DNA from: Mayamaea pseudoterrestris
Taxonomy: Eukaryota > Bacillariophyta > Bacillariophyceae > Sellaphorales > Sellaphoraceae
DNA: 64,000 nt
Reading direction: 5' to 3'
Assembly: GCA_027923505.1 (NCBI GenBank)
Contig: BROI01000009.1
Coordinates: 992,001-1,056,000, forward strand
The translations under genes and the position numbers were made by a program. Below are positions 22,192 to 33,068 of this stretch, piece after piece; the first letter of the stretch is position 1; every line of letters begins with the position of its first letter. The notes beneath the pieces were generated by a model. It searched no databases. It was not told the origin of the DNA and saw only the letters and a list, made by a program, of their open reading frames with translations.

Positions 22192-22251
22192 GTCGCACCA
22201 TCTTTCTTTCACGTCTTAGCGGTAATGGCGAGCGTCATCCATTTCCGACGA
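22192..22251. repeat. Intergenic duplication, second copy, in the M16 gene promoter
   Basis: This matches 19528-19584 around the core CTTAGCGGTAATGGCGAGCG. It lies about 100 bp before the M16 start codon and is probably the parental copy. Confidence 0.75.
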
Positions 22252-22355
22252 TTGGCATCTTCTGCAAGTTTTGATGTGATCTTGCTCCTCCAATTCATTC
22301 ACAATTCACAAGCCATCATTCCATACTCATTGCATTCTAGCAGAAGCAGCGGACG

Positions 22356-25300
22356 ATGCAGTCTTCATGCTGCTTGCCAAAAAGTAGTCGTGCATTCTAC
22401 ACGAGCATGGCGGTACTCTGGCTGCTTTCCATGACGCGCCGACGAACCAACGCTTGGACGCTTGCCACTCAGTTCTCCAGCAGCCATTATCAGCAGTTAC
22501 ATCGCAGGAATTCTCGCAGTAGCAGCAGCCAAACGCTCTTGAGAAGCAGCAAGAGCAGCAGCAGTCCAGTCCTGTCCGCAGATGAAGCTACTACTAAAAC
22601 CGATATTACTACGCAGCAATCAGCAGCCGCAGCGACGCGCATCATTGTCGACGACGACTCCTTTGTCAAACCGGATCGAGACTTGCGCAAATATCGCATC
22701 ATTCAGCTACACAATCATCTAAAAGTCTTGCTGGTTTCGACGCAACTTTCGCCTGGAAGCGTTGGAACGGAAGCAGCGTCGGTTCACGTGCAAGCTGGAC
22801 ATTTCGACGACACGATTCCTGGTCTCGCGCACTTTCACGAACATTTGCTCTTTCTCGGCACGCACAAATATCCAAGCGAAGACGAGTATGAAGGTTTTCT
22901 GCAGACATTTGGAGGTTTCTCGAACGCATTCACCGACATGGAGGATACCAACTACTACTTTAGCGTCACGACGGAAGCTAACGGAAATCAAACATCGCCA
23001 GGATTACAAGGCGGCTTGGATCGACTGGCGCAATTCTTTATAGCACCGACCTTTGATCCGCAAATGGTGGATCGAGAAATCAGTGCCATTGACTCCGAAT
23101 ATCGAAACGCACTATCGAGTGACGCGTGGCGCAACTTTCAGTTGACAAAGAGTACATGTGATCCGTCGCATCCCTTTGCCAAGTTTGGTTGCGGCAATCG
23201 AGAAACACTCACCGCCAAGGGATTGGACTACTTGCTCCAAGAGCTGCATACATTTTGGAAAACGTACTATCAAACCTTCAATTTGAGACTGTCAGTAGTG
23301 GGACATGGATCGCTCGACGCTCTGCAAGCGACCGTCGAGGAAACCTTTGGAGCGTTGGCACCTTCCAGCGAAACGTCGCGACGCAACGGAGCATCACTAC
23401 CCAACCAACTGTTTCAGCGCGAGAATGCAGTCTACCAAACACCAGCCTATACACCAGCTCAACTTGGAACCATGCGAAGGATACTGCCACTCACGGAAAT
23501 GCGATCCATTAAACTGCTCTTTCCGACTCCACCACTGGATGATCCCGCATTGGATGCCAGCAAACCATACCGAACGTTGTCTCATGTACTTGGCCACGAA
23601 GCTCCCGGATCGCTGCATGCACTGTTGAATTCGCTTGGCTACATTCAGGGTCTATCGTCGGGCGTTGCCATTGACACGAGCGACTTTTCACTCTTTAGCT
23701 TGTCGCTCTCACTGACACCAAAGGGCATGCGCGAACAAGGAACTGTATTGGACTTGACGTTTCAGTGGATTGCCCTGCTGCGCAACATTGATGCAAGTAC
23801 TTTGAGTGACTATCACGACGAGTTAAGACAAATTTCAGAAATGAGTTTCAAGTTTCGCGAGAATGGCGATCCGACAGACTTTTGCTCGTCGGCGAGTGAA
23901 TTACTCTTTGACGACTTGGATGATCCGGGTCGATTGTTGGTGTCGCAGTCGGAAACAAGTGAGCTAAACATGGACGTTGTGACTGCCTTTATGGATCGGC
24001 TGCGACCAAGCAACTGCGTGATTCATGTGCATGACTCGGATCTGAACGAAACAATGAGCAGTGACGGCGACGGCGGTGAATGGATGCAGGAACCGTGGTA
24101 TGGTGCCAAGTATCGGGTCGAACGATTGGCTGCCGAACAAATGAAGGAGTGGGAATATCCAGAGCAATACGACTCGCGGCTGCAGCTTCCGAAACTGAAC
24201 GAATACATTCCTACTGATTTTTCGTTGCGGTGCGATGACAATGCTGACGAATCAAAATCACAGCAATCAACAGCGACAACAGAAACAACAGCGTCGGAGA
24301 AAGACTTGCAAACACCTCCAGTGCTACTGGTTAACACTCCTCAACTCCGACTATGGCACAAGATGGATCGATACTGGCGGGTGCCAAGAGCCTTTATCAG
24401 ACTGGCCCTACTATCGCCCAAAATTTACTCGACGCCACGAACCATGACGTACAGCCGCATTTTTCAGCGAGTCTTGAACGACGACTTGAACTCGTTTGTA
24501 TACGATGCATCCGTGGCCGGTTGCAACTACAAGGTGTCCAGCTCGCCGTTTGGCTACCGCATTTCCGTTCGAGGCTACTCGGAAAAGTTGCCATTTTTGC
24601 TTGATACGCTGACAACGAGGATACTCAGTTTGATTGAAGAAATGAAGCAAGGAGACCATGTACTTTGCAGCAAATTTGACAAGGCCAAGGAGAGTCTCTT
24701 ACGCGAGACCAAGAATTATCGATTGGATCCTCCGCACGAGGTGGCCGGATATAACTCGCGGTTGCTGCTGGAAGAAAATGTCTTTTACCTTGACAACTAC
24801 ATTGCAGAAATGGAAGGCAGTGATGCGGAGAAGGACCCTTTGAACGTGGCTGAATGTGCGACGGTTGTCGAGGAGTGCTTCAAGGGACGAGTGCAGTGCG
24901 AGGGATTGTGCATGGGTAATATCGACGAGAATGGCGCTCGCGTAGTCGCTAATGTATTGGACCGGCACTTTTTGACGATGACGCGCGGACTGAGCGAGGC
25001 AGAAATGCCGCGATTTCGCTCCATGAAGCTTCCAACTCGAGATGAAGCGGTACAAATATTTGACAAGTCTGTCACTGAGCGACCCTTTCCTGTCGTTTAC
25101 CAGGACGTCGCCGTTAGCGAGTCGGAGGAGAATAATGCAGTGGAGGTTGTGCTGCAGGCGGGGTGTGAGTTGGATTTGGGCTATCCGGGGATTGCAATTC
25201 TTGATCTTATCACCCACATGGCGTACAACAGTGCATACAGCGCGTTACGGACGAAAGAACAACTGGGTTACATTGTCAGCGCAGCAGCTCGAAAAACTGC

Positions 25301-25925
25301 CGGGGGAGCTTGGGGCATGTCGGTCATTGTACAAGGCTCGGTGGCATTGCCAGAGGTTCTTGAGCAACGCGTTGAAGCTTGGCTTGTTTCATTTCGTAAC
25401 GAACTGGAGGAGATGTCGGCCGAAGATATTGCTGATGAAGCATCTGGTGTCGTATCACAGCTCATGGAAAAAGAGCAGAAACTTTCCCAGGAGGTTGGTC
25501 GAATGTTTGGAGAAATATTGAGTACGGAGGGATTATCGAACCGCTTGCGTGAGCCTACCTTTGATCGACTCGAGCGGTTAGCTGCCGAATTGACTGTCGT
25601 CGTTGATGATGTTGAGGAAGACGTAGGGGTTACCGGTGGCGAACCGGGTGTCGTTAACAAACATGCAGCATCAAGTGGCCGCCGATTGACAGCAGCCCGA
25701 TTAAAGGAGCGCGTTTTGGATTTTTTTGACGAACATTTTATGCCGACTTCACCCAGCTTACGTGCAATGTCCGCACGTGTGTACAACAAGAATGCTCGCA
25801 ACGAATACGAAGCGCATTTGGGCAGATCTGGTGTACTATCCAGCTACTCGGACATGCGGCATTTCAAGCAATACATTAGTACTTGGCCAAATGTTCCTTA
25901 TGCGAAGGCCGATGTGAAGTTTTGA
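22356..25925 (+). CDS. M16 (insulysin-like) zinc metalloprotease
   Basis: One exon encodes 1189 residues. The N-terminus has a hydrophobic leader (SMAVLWLLSMTRRRTNAW); a second ATG at codon 18 would give a tighter signal peptide. A Ser/Ala-rich linker follows. The inverted zinc motif HFHEH lies at 159-163 (H159, E162 and H163), and the downstream helix EISAIDSEYRNALSSDAWR supplies the third ligand. The non-catalytic M16 halves follow, ending with LGYIVSAAARK, a conserved part of insulin-degrading enzyme. Two acidic inserts lengthen it by about 150 residues over animal IDE. The enzyme cleaves short peptides inside a closed chamber; with the leader it may act in the secretory system or an organelle (inference). 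Confidence 0.93.
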   Translation: MQSSCCLPKSSRAFYTSMAVLWLLSMTRRRTNAWTLATQFSSSHYQQLHRRNSRSSSSQTLLRSSKSSSSPVLSADEATTKTDITTQQSAAAATRIIVDDDSFVKPDRDLRKYRIIQLHNHLKVLLVSTQLSPGSVGTEAASVHVQAGHFDDTIPGLAHFHEHLLFLGTHKYPSEDEYEGFLQTFGGFSNAFTDMEDTNYYFSVTTEANGNQTSPGLQGGLDRLAQFFIAPTFDPQMVDREISAIDSEYRNALSSDAWRNFQLTKSTCDPSHPFAKFGCGNRETLTAKGLDYLLQELHTFWKTYYQTFNLRLSVVGHGSLDALQATVEETFGALAPSSETSRRNGASLPNQLFQRENAVYQTPAYTPAQLGTMRRILPLTEMRSIKLLFPTPPLDDPALDASKPYRTLSHVLGHEAPGSLHALLNSLGYIQGLSSGVAIDTSDFSLFSLSLSLTPKGMREQGTVLDLTFQWIALLRNIDASTLSDYHDELRQISEMSFKFRENGDPTDFCSSASELLFDDLDDPGRLLVSQSETSELNMDVVTAFMDRLRPSNCVIHVHDSDLNETMSSDGDGGEWMQEPWYGAKYRVERLAAEQMKEWEYPEQYDSRLQLPKLNEYIPTDFSLRCDDNADESKSQQSTATTETTASEKDLQTPPVLLVNTPQLRLWHKMDRYWRVPRAFIRLALLSPKIYSTPRTMTYSRIFQRVLNDDLNSFVYDASVAGCNYKVSSSPFGYRISVRGYSEKLPFLLDTLTTRILSLIEEMKQGDHVLCSKFDKAKESLLRETKNYRLDPPHEVAGYNSRLLLEENVFYLDNYIAEMEGSDAEKDPLNVAECATVVEECFKGRVQCEGLCMGNIDENGARVVANVLDRHFLTMTRGLSEAEMPRFRSMKLPTRDEAVQIFDKSVTERPFPVVYQDVAVSESEENNAVEVVLQAGCELDLGYPGIAILDLITHMAYNSAYSALRTKEQLGYIVSAAARKTAGGAWGMSVIVQGSVALPEVLEQRVEAWLVSFRNELEEMSAEDIADEASGVVSQLMEKEQKLSQEVGRMFGEILSTEGLSNRLREPTFDRLERLAAELTVVVDDVEEDVGVTGGEPGVVNKHAASSGRRLTAARLKERVLDFFDEHFMPTSPSLRAMSARVYNKNARNEYEAHLGRSGVLSSYSDMRHFKQYISTWPNVPYAKADVKF

Positions 25926-26103
25926 TGTCGCTGATACCGGACGTCGGCCAACGAAACCTTGTACAGCCAGCAAATGCTTTTAATAGAGAGATAAAGATAT
26001 ATTTAGCGTATAAGCCTACTAAGAAAGACCCCGATTTGTTTCATCGAAAAGTCACGGCGCATAGTTCGGCGTACCTCCAAAAATTCGTCGGCACACACCT
26101 TCA

Positions 26104-27837
26104 CTACCTGTGCCATGGCAACATACCGGTAACACTTTCGTCGCTATCTTCATCACTATAATTATCGCTATTCGATTCGCCGAACGTCTCAGAAACTCCA
26201 TGTACACGTCGTACTGACTCTAGCAGCGCAACCATTCGGCTCTCCTGTCGTCGTTCGTATCGCCGACGCTCACGTCGCTCCTCTTCCAACGCATGCAACC
26301 GCCGACGAAGAATTGCCAGCTCGTCACCTTCCATTGCATGTCGCTGCTGCATGGCATTATTTAAATGTACGAGCATGTCGATGGTTACCTGATGATCAAT
26401 CAGCAATGCTCGATGTTCAATCATGGAAGAATCAATGTCATGACTGCGTGCTTGGCTTGTTTGAGGCACCAGCAAGGTTGGAATGCATGCGTTCGAAACA
26501 TGCAGTTGCTGACTTGGATCATTGGAAGACCGATGGAGTGCCTCAAGCAATATGGACTGGCGAACCTCGAGCGGTGAATTATCCTGATAGAGAGGATTGT
26601 CTTGTGGTCGAAAGTACTGTGTGACTTGGTCGGGCAGCGATGACGGAATCCGTCGGGCATGTAAAAAACTAGAACCCTCAATAAATTCTGCACGCTCCCA
26701 TGCAATCGCCCAAAGATTGCTCGGTATTGCAGCAAGATGCACTGACATGAAATAATCTGGGCCAATACGGGCCTTGCGAATCTTGATTGACCTGCAAGTA
26801 TTGTTGCGGATTAAGATGGACGAGCACCAAAAATGCTTCCATGACTCCGTGCTGAAAGTGGCATGGGTGATTTCTAGACCGCTGGAAAGCGTCGACCACT
26901 TGTCCAAAAAATCGTCCACTGCTTGAATGTCTGATAAGAAATCACTGCAGTCGCGCATGACAATCGTAGCACTGCCAACCGTAAATGGTACAGCTGACCC
27001 AACGAGATTGGCTTCCGTCATAATTACAGAGTTTGATTTTGTCTTTTGCAAAAACTTGCGAGGAATTTCATTACTGAAACACCAAACATCACCGAATGGA
27101 AACTCCTCGAGATGATCCCACAAGTCGTCCGATGGTTGAAAGCGATATAGAGTTAGCATGGCGCCATGCTTCCAACTACAATGATAAAACATTGTTTGCA
27201 AATCTTGACGCGAAAGCAAAACATCTTTGGACTCAAGTGCATTATCGACTTTTGCATTGTACGTGAGAGATATTTGCCGCTCATATTCTCCAGGCTTGAA
27301 TATTGGAAGACTGGTTTGAAATCGCAAAACGTCTCGAATGGTTCCTTGAACTTGCAATCGATCCGTTTCTTGCAGAGGCATGCAGCTCTTTGGAACAAAG
27401 ATGCGACACAGAGCGCAGACATCTCGAGGCTCTGATTCGTCCGTGTACTGCGCGGCTCCACGACACTCAGGTCCAGCCTGCACGAACGCTTCACCAGTTT
27501 GACTGCTGCTGACTTGAATGGTTTGCATGAATTCAACGTCGGCAAAGACTGCATAAACATGAGGCGAAAAGCGAACAATGAAACCAGGACTTTGTATAAA
27601 ATCATACAAGACTTCTGATGGAATGCCATTGAGCTGCCAGAGATGCGTTCCAGTGACAAGTTGGTATATAGAAATGTCAAGCAAACGAGGTTCATAGGCA
27701 TTTGGTTCCTCGTCATGCTCCTCGTCAGCGTCGTCGTCATCATCCAAACGATGCGTGACGATCAATTCTTCGCCCGGAAGTCGTTTCAAGACGAGAAAGG
27801 GGCGAATCGCATCCTTGAGGGTCGTCGTCGTGGTCAT
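26104..27837 (-). CDS. Protein of unknown function with C-terminal coiled coil
   Basis: The frame has 577 codons from an ATG at 27835-27837. I do not recognise the family. The first 70 residues include an acidic run (DDDDDADEEHDEE), followed by a long mixed alpha/beta region with several Cys and Trp residues (CALCRIF, HCSWKHG, WKHFWC). Residues about 490-550 are a basic coiled coil (LRRRLHALEEERRERRRYERR), and the end is acidic and Ser-rich. There is no signal peptide or membrane helix. It converges on the M16 gene (178 bp between stops), and its start is divergent from the next gene by 241 bp. The steady composition suggests a real gene. Confidence 0.7.
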   Translation of the reverse strand: MTTTTTLKDAIRPFLVLKRLPGEELIVTHRLDDDDDADEEHDEEPNAYEPRLLDISIYQLVTGTHLWQLNGIPSEVLYDFIQSPGFIVRFSPHVYAVFADVEFMQTIQVSSSQTGEAFVQAGPECRGAAQYTDESEPRDVCALCRIFVPKSCMPLQETDRLQVQGTIRDVLRFQTSLPIFKPGEYERQISLTYNAKVDNALESKDVLLSRQDLQTMFYHCSWKHGAMLTLYRFQPSDDLWDHLEEFPFGDVWCFSNEIPRKFLQKTKSNSVIMTEANLVGSAVPFTVGSATIVMRDCSDFLSDIQAVDDFLDKWSTLSSGLEITHATFSTESWKHFWCSSILIRNNTCRSIKIRKARIGPDYFMSVHLAAIPSNLWAIAWERAEFIEGSSFLHARRIPSSLPDQVTQYFRPQDNPLYQDNSPLEVRQSILLEALHRSSNDPSQQLHVSNACIPTLLVPQTSQARSHDIDSSMIEHRALLIDHQVTIDMLVHLNNAMQQRHAMEGDELAILRRRLHALEEERRERRRYERRQESRMVALLESVRRVHGVSETFGESNSDNYSDEDSDESVTGMLPWHR

Positions 27838-28078
27838 GCTAGAGCTGGTTTACCATTGATTGAGTGATGGAGAAATGAATAGGAACGAGAGGATGCATCG
27901 AAGCAGTTGTGTAACGGTACGACGTTTTTTTTGTTTTACAGCTTGTCGGTCCGGCACTCAGCGCTCACCCCACCATTCGACCATGACGAATGAGCCTCTC
28001 CGTTTCGATGAAGCATCGACGAGGCTACATGTCATAGCTCTGGAAACGTATACATATTGAATAACCCTAAAAATCATC

Positions 28079-29068
28079 ATGTCATTTTACAAATCATCAC
28101 TGATACGCAAGCAATCGCCGTTGCGAATCTCGAAATGGAATTTGATTCTGCTTTGCGTTGCATCGCTTGGAGTCGGCATGCTTTGGGCCTACCAAATCTT
28201 TTATACAAGTTACTACAAGGCATGTCAAGAATCACTACTCGAGCAGGAGGTTTCATTGATGAGTAGCTGCAAGTCAAAGTACGAAAGCAATAATAGTATT
28301 GAAGGTAGTGGAAAGCAGAAGCAGCAAGTCGCAGCAGATTGCTCGGCTGCATCCGCTTCCATTTCCAAGGCTCTACAGGAATCCGAGCAGGCTCTCTTTC
28401 AGTTACAAGGCGCCGTACAACGACGATCACTATCGGAATGCATGCATAAATATGGACAGCCTCCCTACATTGTGGAAGTGTGGTTCAGCGTCGACGGAGA
28501 CGAGCATGTGCTGCCATTGGAGATTTCGCAATTGGAATCCATGCCCTTTACTACCGAAACGTTCTTGGAGCTGGTCGAGTATGGACTATACACGGAGACG
28601 TTTATTGGTCCGCAGCAGCAGCAGAGCGGAGCAAGTAATGATCGAAACATTATTGGCGGCAATCCGTCCGACGCTTCCACTCGCATTCGCACCCGCCTGT
28701 TGCGAAGCTACGCGGAACTGGGGTTTGGAACATCGGCCACGCCCTTTATATTGGACGAAACGACGACTGGAAACAGTCGATCGTCCTCGCGCAAGCCATG
28801 TAGTGAGCAATATAGCTTTGGGTTTGCGTCCAGTAACGCCGAGTTTACCATTTTTGCCAATGCCGACGAATCCAGCAATCATCATGCAGCAAGGCCAGTG
28901 CAATGCATTGGACGCGTGCTACTTCCTCAAGGACAGCGAGCCATGAATGTACTGCAGACGCTGCGTGGACCAGACGCGGCAAGGATTATTGAGGTGCGAA
29001 TACGTGGACTGGAGAATGAAGATGAGCAGCAGGAACAGCAAGAGCAACGAGAAGGAGGCGAGCTATAG
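28079..29068 (+). CDS. Type II membrane protein with cyclophilin-like lumenal domain
   Basis: The 329-residue product has a basic N-terminus, one transmembrane helix at about 21-42 (LILLCVASLGVGMLWAYQIFY) and a coiled-coil stretch to about 115. The rest resembles a divergent cyclophilin fold: YIVEVWFSVDG, then MPFTTETFLELVEYGLYTETFI (like the family's A..NF..L...G.YDG..FHRVI) and EFTIFANADES with CIGRVL later. The catalytic Arg of active cyclophilins is not apparent, so it may be a non-enzymatic Golgi or ER protein. A Gln/Glu tail closes it. The topology is clear; the fold assignment is tentative. Confidence 0.6.
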   Translation: MSFYKSSLIRKQSPLRISKWNLILLCVASLGVGMLWAYQIFYTSYYKACQESLLEQEVSLMSSCKSKYESNNSIEGSGKQKQQVAADCSAASASISKALQESEQALFQLQGAVQRRSLSECMHKYGQPPYIVEVWFSVDGDEHVLPLEISQLESMPFTTETFLELVEYGLYTETFIGPQQQQSGASNDRNIIGGNPSDASTRIRTRLLRSYAELGFGTSATPFILDETTTGNSRSSSRKPCSEQYSFGFASSNAEFTIFANADESSNHHAARPVQCIGRVLLPQGQRAMNVLQTLRGPDAARIIEVRIRGLENEDEQQEQQEQREGGEL

Positions 29069-29444
29069 ACAGTATGTAGTTGATTGTGGAGTATACCGTA
29101 GGGAGACGCGCGATTGATGGTCATAGGCTTGACAAGGACGACAGTGCGCATGAAGAGCGCGCGTGACGAAAAAAGCGAAACAACGTCAGCTCGTCGTTAC
29201 TGTACTTCCCGAATAGTATCTAATGATAGCTACAACGAGATTTTCAACTAAATGTTACATTTGCGCTCATTGCATTACGGTAGGTCAAGCCCCCCAATAA
29301 CTGGCAGTCGAACAATAGCATTGTCCCACACGGAGTATCGTTCCGGTACTCCAAAGTGCGCGATCTTGTGGTCAACGTCGTCAACCACCATCAAGTGCTT
29401 CTGTTCGCTTCGACCTTCTGCGAGTCAAAACATCAAGCATTTAC

Positions 29445-30908
29445 ATGCCTGCTCTCATTTCGTCTCTGCCTTTTTACTTTTATTCCCTCATGAGTGCCTC
29501 TTCACTAGTACGTAGTAGCAGTAGCAGCTGCAGCAGCAATAGATTGGATAACAAGGAATACTATCTGCTGACGGGAGACGTCGGAGGGACGAACTCTCGC
29601 ATGAGCTTATACGACGCCAATCAGCCGCTCGGAGCGAAACCATTGGTGACGTTCAACTTTCGCAATCAACTGTTTGTTCCAGTCACTCCAGAGAACTGCG
29701 ACGATCCTTGTCTCTTTGCGAATTCCATCATTCTGCCCTTTCTCAAGTACTGCTGGGACGACGGAGACAATGAACGAATCGTTTCCGCCGTTGCAAACTC
29801 GTCACAAGCTTCCGTCAAGAAACCTTCGCTTCCTCCTCTATCGAACGAAACAGTCATCATCAGCTGCCTCGCCATGGCGGGAGTCGTCATGAACAATCGC
29901 GTTAAAATGACAAACCTTGGAAACCTATTGGTGGATGGAAACTACATTCAGCACGACGAAGAGTCAAACGAATACATTAAGCAAATCAAGGTCTGCACGT
30001 TGATCAATGACTTTGTCGCGCAAGGTTACGGCTGCCTGACTCTAGAGGATCATGAGGTCAGGCAGCTATATGGACCGACCGATGCCAACGTTCGACTCGT
30101 TGGACCAAAGGTTTGCGTCGGCGCCGGCACGGGCCTGGGCGAATGCTACTTGACGCCGTACTACTCGAACAGCTTGATGCATCCCATGCATTCGACAGTC
30201 GCCTACTCATGCTTTGCGTCGGAGGGTGGGCACGTGGAATATGCGCCGCGCAATCAGCTGGAAAGCAAAATGTGGGAGTACCTGCAAAACAAATTTGCGG
30301 GCAGCGGCAGAATATCCGTCGAGCGCATTGTTTCCGGAGTTGGACTGGCCAACATTTACGAGTTTTTGGCTCAAGAGTTTCCGGAAAAGCGTGATTCGGA
30401 CATTCACGCCGAGTTTGAAGCGGCTGGCGATGAGAAAGGTCGCGTCGTTGGCGTCAACGCCACCAATCGGCCTGGATCGCTTTGCTATGAAGCCATGCAA
30501 ATCATGATGACAGCCTACGGGTCGGAGGTTGGTTCCTGCGCACTCAAGTTCATTCCAACGGGTGGTATTTACGTAACGGGTGGATTGACGCCAAAGAATA
30601 TTCACTTTATTGAAGGTCATGACTCGGAATTCATCAAGGCATATCTTCACAAGGGACGAGTTTCGCCCATTTTGGAGCAGATTCCACTCTTTGCCGTCAT
30701 GGTGGAAGACCTTGGTGTTCGCGGCGCACATAAAAAGGCGCAGGACTGCTACTTGGAGCACACTGGGCGAGCACCAACGACGGCGACTGGAAAGTGGCTA
30801 GCGGAGAATGCGCTCACGCTGGGTTTAGCCACGGGAATTGGCTTTGCGGCTGGACTACTGGTTTCAAGAGGTGGAGCGAGCGCTGGTGGAGGAGGAGGGC
30901 GCTTGTAA
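29445..30908 (+). CDS. Glucokinase, bacterial Glk type, with C-terminal hydrophobic tail
   Basis: The 487-residue protein phosphorylates glucose with ATP to give glucose-6-phosphate. The phosphate-binding motif LTGDVGGTNSRM lies near 39-50. LINDFVAQGYG, VCVGAGTGLGECYL and SEGGHVEYAPR follow in the order seen in the Glk family (PF02685), and TGGIYVTGGLTPKN contributes to the nucleotide site. The family is usually about 320-350 residues; extra length is at both ends. A Ser-rich N-terminus with a short hydrophobic patch and a C-terminal helix (LTLGLATGIGFAAGLLV, about 456-473) suggest membrane attachment, which is unusual for a glucokinase. The next ATG (codon 16) is a possible alternative start. 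Confidence 0.92.
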   Translation: MPALISSLPFYFYSLMSASSLVRSSSSSCSSNRLDNKEYYLLTGDVGGTNSRMSLYDANQPLGAKPLVTFNFRNQLFVPVTPENCDDPCLFANSIILPFLKYCWDDGDNERIVSAVANSSQASVKKPSLPPLSNETVIISCLAMAGVVMNNRVKMTNLGNLLVDGNYIQHDEESNEYIKQIKVCTLINDFVAQGYGCLTLEDHEVRQLYGPTDANVRLVGPKVCVGAGTGLGECYLTPYYSNSLMHPMHSTVAYSCFASEGGHVEYAPRNQLESKMWEYLQNKFAGSGRISVERIVSGVGLANIYEFLAQEFPEKRDSDIHAEFEAAGDEKGRVVGVNATNRPGSLCYEAMQIMMTAYGSEVGSCALKFIPTGGIYVTGGLTPKNIHFIEGHDSEFIKAYLHKGRVSPILEQIPLFAVMVEDLGVRGAHKKAQDCYLEHTGRAPTTATGKWLAENALTLGLATGIGFAAGLLVSRGGASAGGGGGRL

Positions 30909-31378
30909 AAGCGCACCATGAGGAGGTGTACGTGACGTGTTGACAAACTTGCGTTGAATTACTATTTACGTGCGTGTTGAATGTTAAATGGATGCATATA
31001 AGCTACTATTTCGTTTTTGTTACGTTGAGTTGGTAGTTTATAGTTCAATGCGATACACATTGTACTTGTACAACCAAGTAGGCACCTTCATCCTCTTTTG
31101 ACGAGCTTTATACTGGGTGACAGCTGGACTTTTTCTTACTAGGCCAATCGGACGGATGGAGGTTCTTGCAGCTTCTTGGATAGCTGCAGACTACTCGCAT
31201 ATCTAAAGAGTAATCAATGTACTCGTGACACCAAATTAGTTAGCAGTTTTTACGCCGTCTAGCACTGAGTCAATGGTCATTGTCGGAGGCCGACGGACTC
31301 CCTCACAGATTGGTCTGTAAACAGGAAACAGAGGTAGTCACCTCGGAGACAAAGCCAGGAAAAACGGCGTACATGTCA
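30909..31378. other. Intergenic, no gene seen
   Basis: This is the 3' flank of glucokinase, somewhat A/T-rich, without an open frame of note or a tRNA-like fold. Confidence 0.4.
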
Positions 31379-33056
31379 TTATTCTGCCGGCCACAGCGCG
31401 TCTATGTTCGACGCCAATGCCAGATAAATGAGAAAGGGTTGTTTCTTAAATTTTAAGAGAGCGAAACCAAGAGTAGCAATACCTGAAGCACTTCCTAAAC
31501 CCTCTAGGCGCGGTCGAAATGTATTTCGGCTCATTATGCGCTTCAAGTTCATCGAAAGATGTTCACTCCAGCCGCACTCTGGCTTCAACTCAATGTTTAA
31601 ATCTTTTGAAGCATTCGAAAGGCGGCGATGAGTTCCGGTGCAGGCCATCACTTGATGCGTGGGCTTGCGAGTCGAGGTCGATGCGGACTCTGACGAGTTC
31701 AGGGCATGCGTTCAAACACTGAATAAGCGCTTTCTCCTGTGCAATCTGTCAAGCGCTTGACTGACGTAAGGAGCTCCGGCTTCTTAAAAAAAGGTGCAAT
31801 TGCAACAGCCTACAAGGATTGCCTCCAACGGCGCCTCCGCCAGGTGCTTGCAACGTAGAACCTGCAACGCCGAGCAGTTACCCAGGGCCAAACCGATCCC
31901 AGTAAAAACAGTGCCACTCACCAAGCCTATATTGAGTTGAGGTCTGCTAGATCGACAGATTGCCGCGCCCAGCTCAAGAGCAGCGTGCGCGCTAATACTC
32001 AGATCATGTAATTTGAGATTTTCCACCGGCGAGGCAGCCAACGACCGGCGAAACGCATGAGGGCAGTAGAAGTTTTCATTCTCCTCGTTTTCAACATCAC
32101 CATGCAAATCGCAAAAACATTGAAGGACGCACGTGACTTCCAGCTTGCGCAAGTTGGTGCTGTGCAGGACTGCACCAACATCCAGGGCAAAAACGTATTC
32201 GCTAGTACCCAGATCTTAAGGTTGCGCATTTTCTTGAGCGACGACAATCTCCACATGGGAAGCATTTGCAATTGCTTGGCCCATTAGCGTTCCGGCTTTC
32301 TTAGTGCTAAACCAAGGAAACCTCCAGTCCAGCGACTGAGCAAATTTGATCATCGTGGCTACGGACGCCGCATGGACTTCGACTATTCCACTGCGTCCAG
32401 CCATACACTCTCCATTGTTTATCAACTGCAAATGCTTAAGTTGTGGCAAACCTGAGAGGCCATGGCATATAGGATCAATCCAGTCCATCGAGTAACAGTT
32501 GTAGACGATGTCCACCGAGTCAATCATGTGCTTATCTGCAAGAGCAACACGCAATCGTTTACGCTTCTCGTTATTTTCAACGTATGAAACGCTTTCACAA
32601 TCGTCGACGGAGATGCAAACCTTTTTAATTTGCAGGAGAGGCTCCAGGAGCAAAGATATCGTTGGAAAAGCGCCGAGTTTCTCCAACCCGACTGTAAAAC
32701 AATTCAAGTTGGGAGCTGAGCAAAATGCACGACACAAGTTGCTGTAAACCTTCATGGTCTGCGCATTAAAATTTGCAAACGCCGGCTCCACGCGCGCACT
32801 TTTGATATAGGTGCAGCCCGTCAAAGTATTCAATAAAATGGTGGCGACGTTGTTCTCCGTGCCGCCAAGTCTTGGCCAGTGATGTACACAACTCACTGTC
32901 CACGTCTGCTATCGGTAGTTGTTCTTTCGAGCCACCTAGCAGCCAACTAGTCCGAATCTGGTCAGTCCTTGACCAAGGAAGATGAGTCGACCTCGCCCAG
33001 TCGGGATCAAACTCTCCATTGTTAATTGACGCCCAAGCTACAGCGTCCATGGCCAA
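31379..33056 (-). pseudogene. Broken leucine-rich-repeat-like gene
   Basis: On the minus strand a protein-like sequence runs through several frames. It begins at 33056 (MAMDAVAWASINNGEFDPDW), changes frame near 32870, continues through LSGLPQLKHLQLINNGEC to a TAA at 32216-32218, and carries on in the same frame (HSTNLRKLEVTCVLQCF, CSALQVLRCKHLAEAPLEA) to 31784. Further frames carry it to 31379 (CLNACPELVRVRIDLD then IELKPECGWSEH). The spacing of L..L.L motifs fits ribonuclease-inhibitor-type LRRs, and the short head may be F-box-like. At least three to four lesions make it a decayed host gene. Introns could account for some of the shifts but not for the TAA. Confidence 0.5.
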
Positions 33057-33068
33057 CGCCGATGCGGC

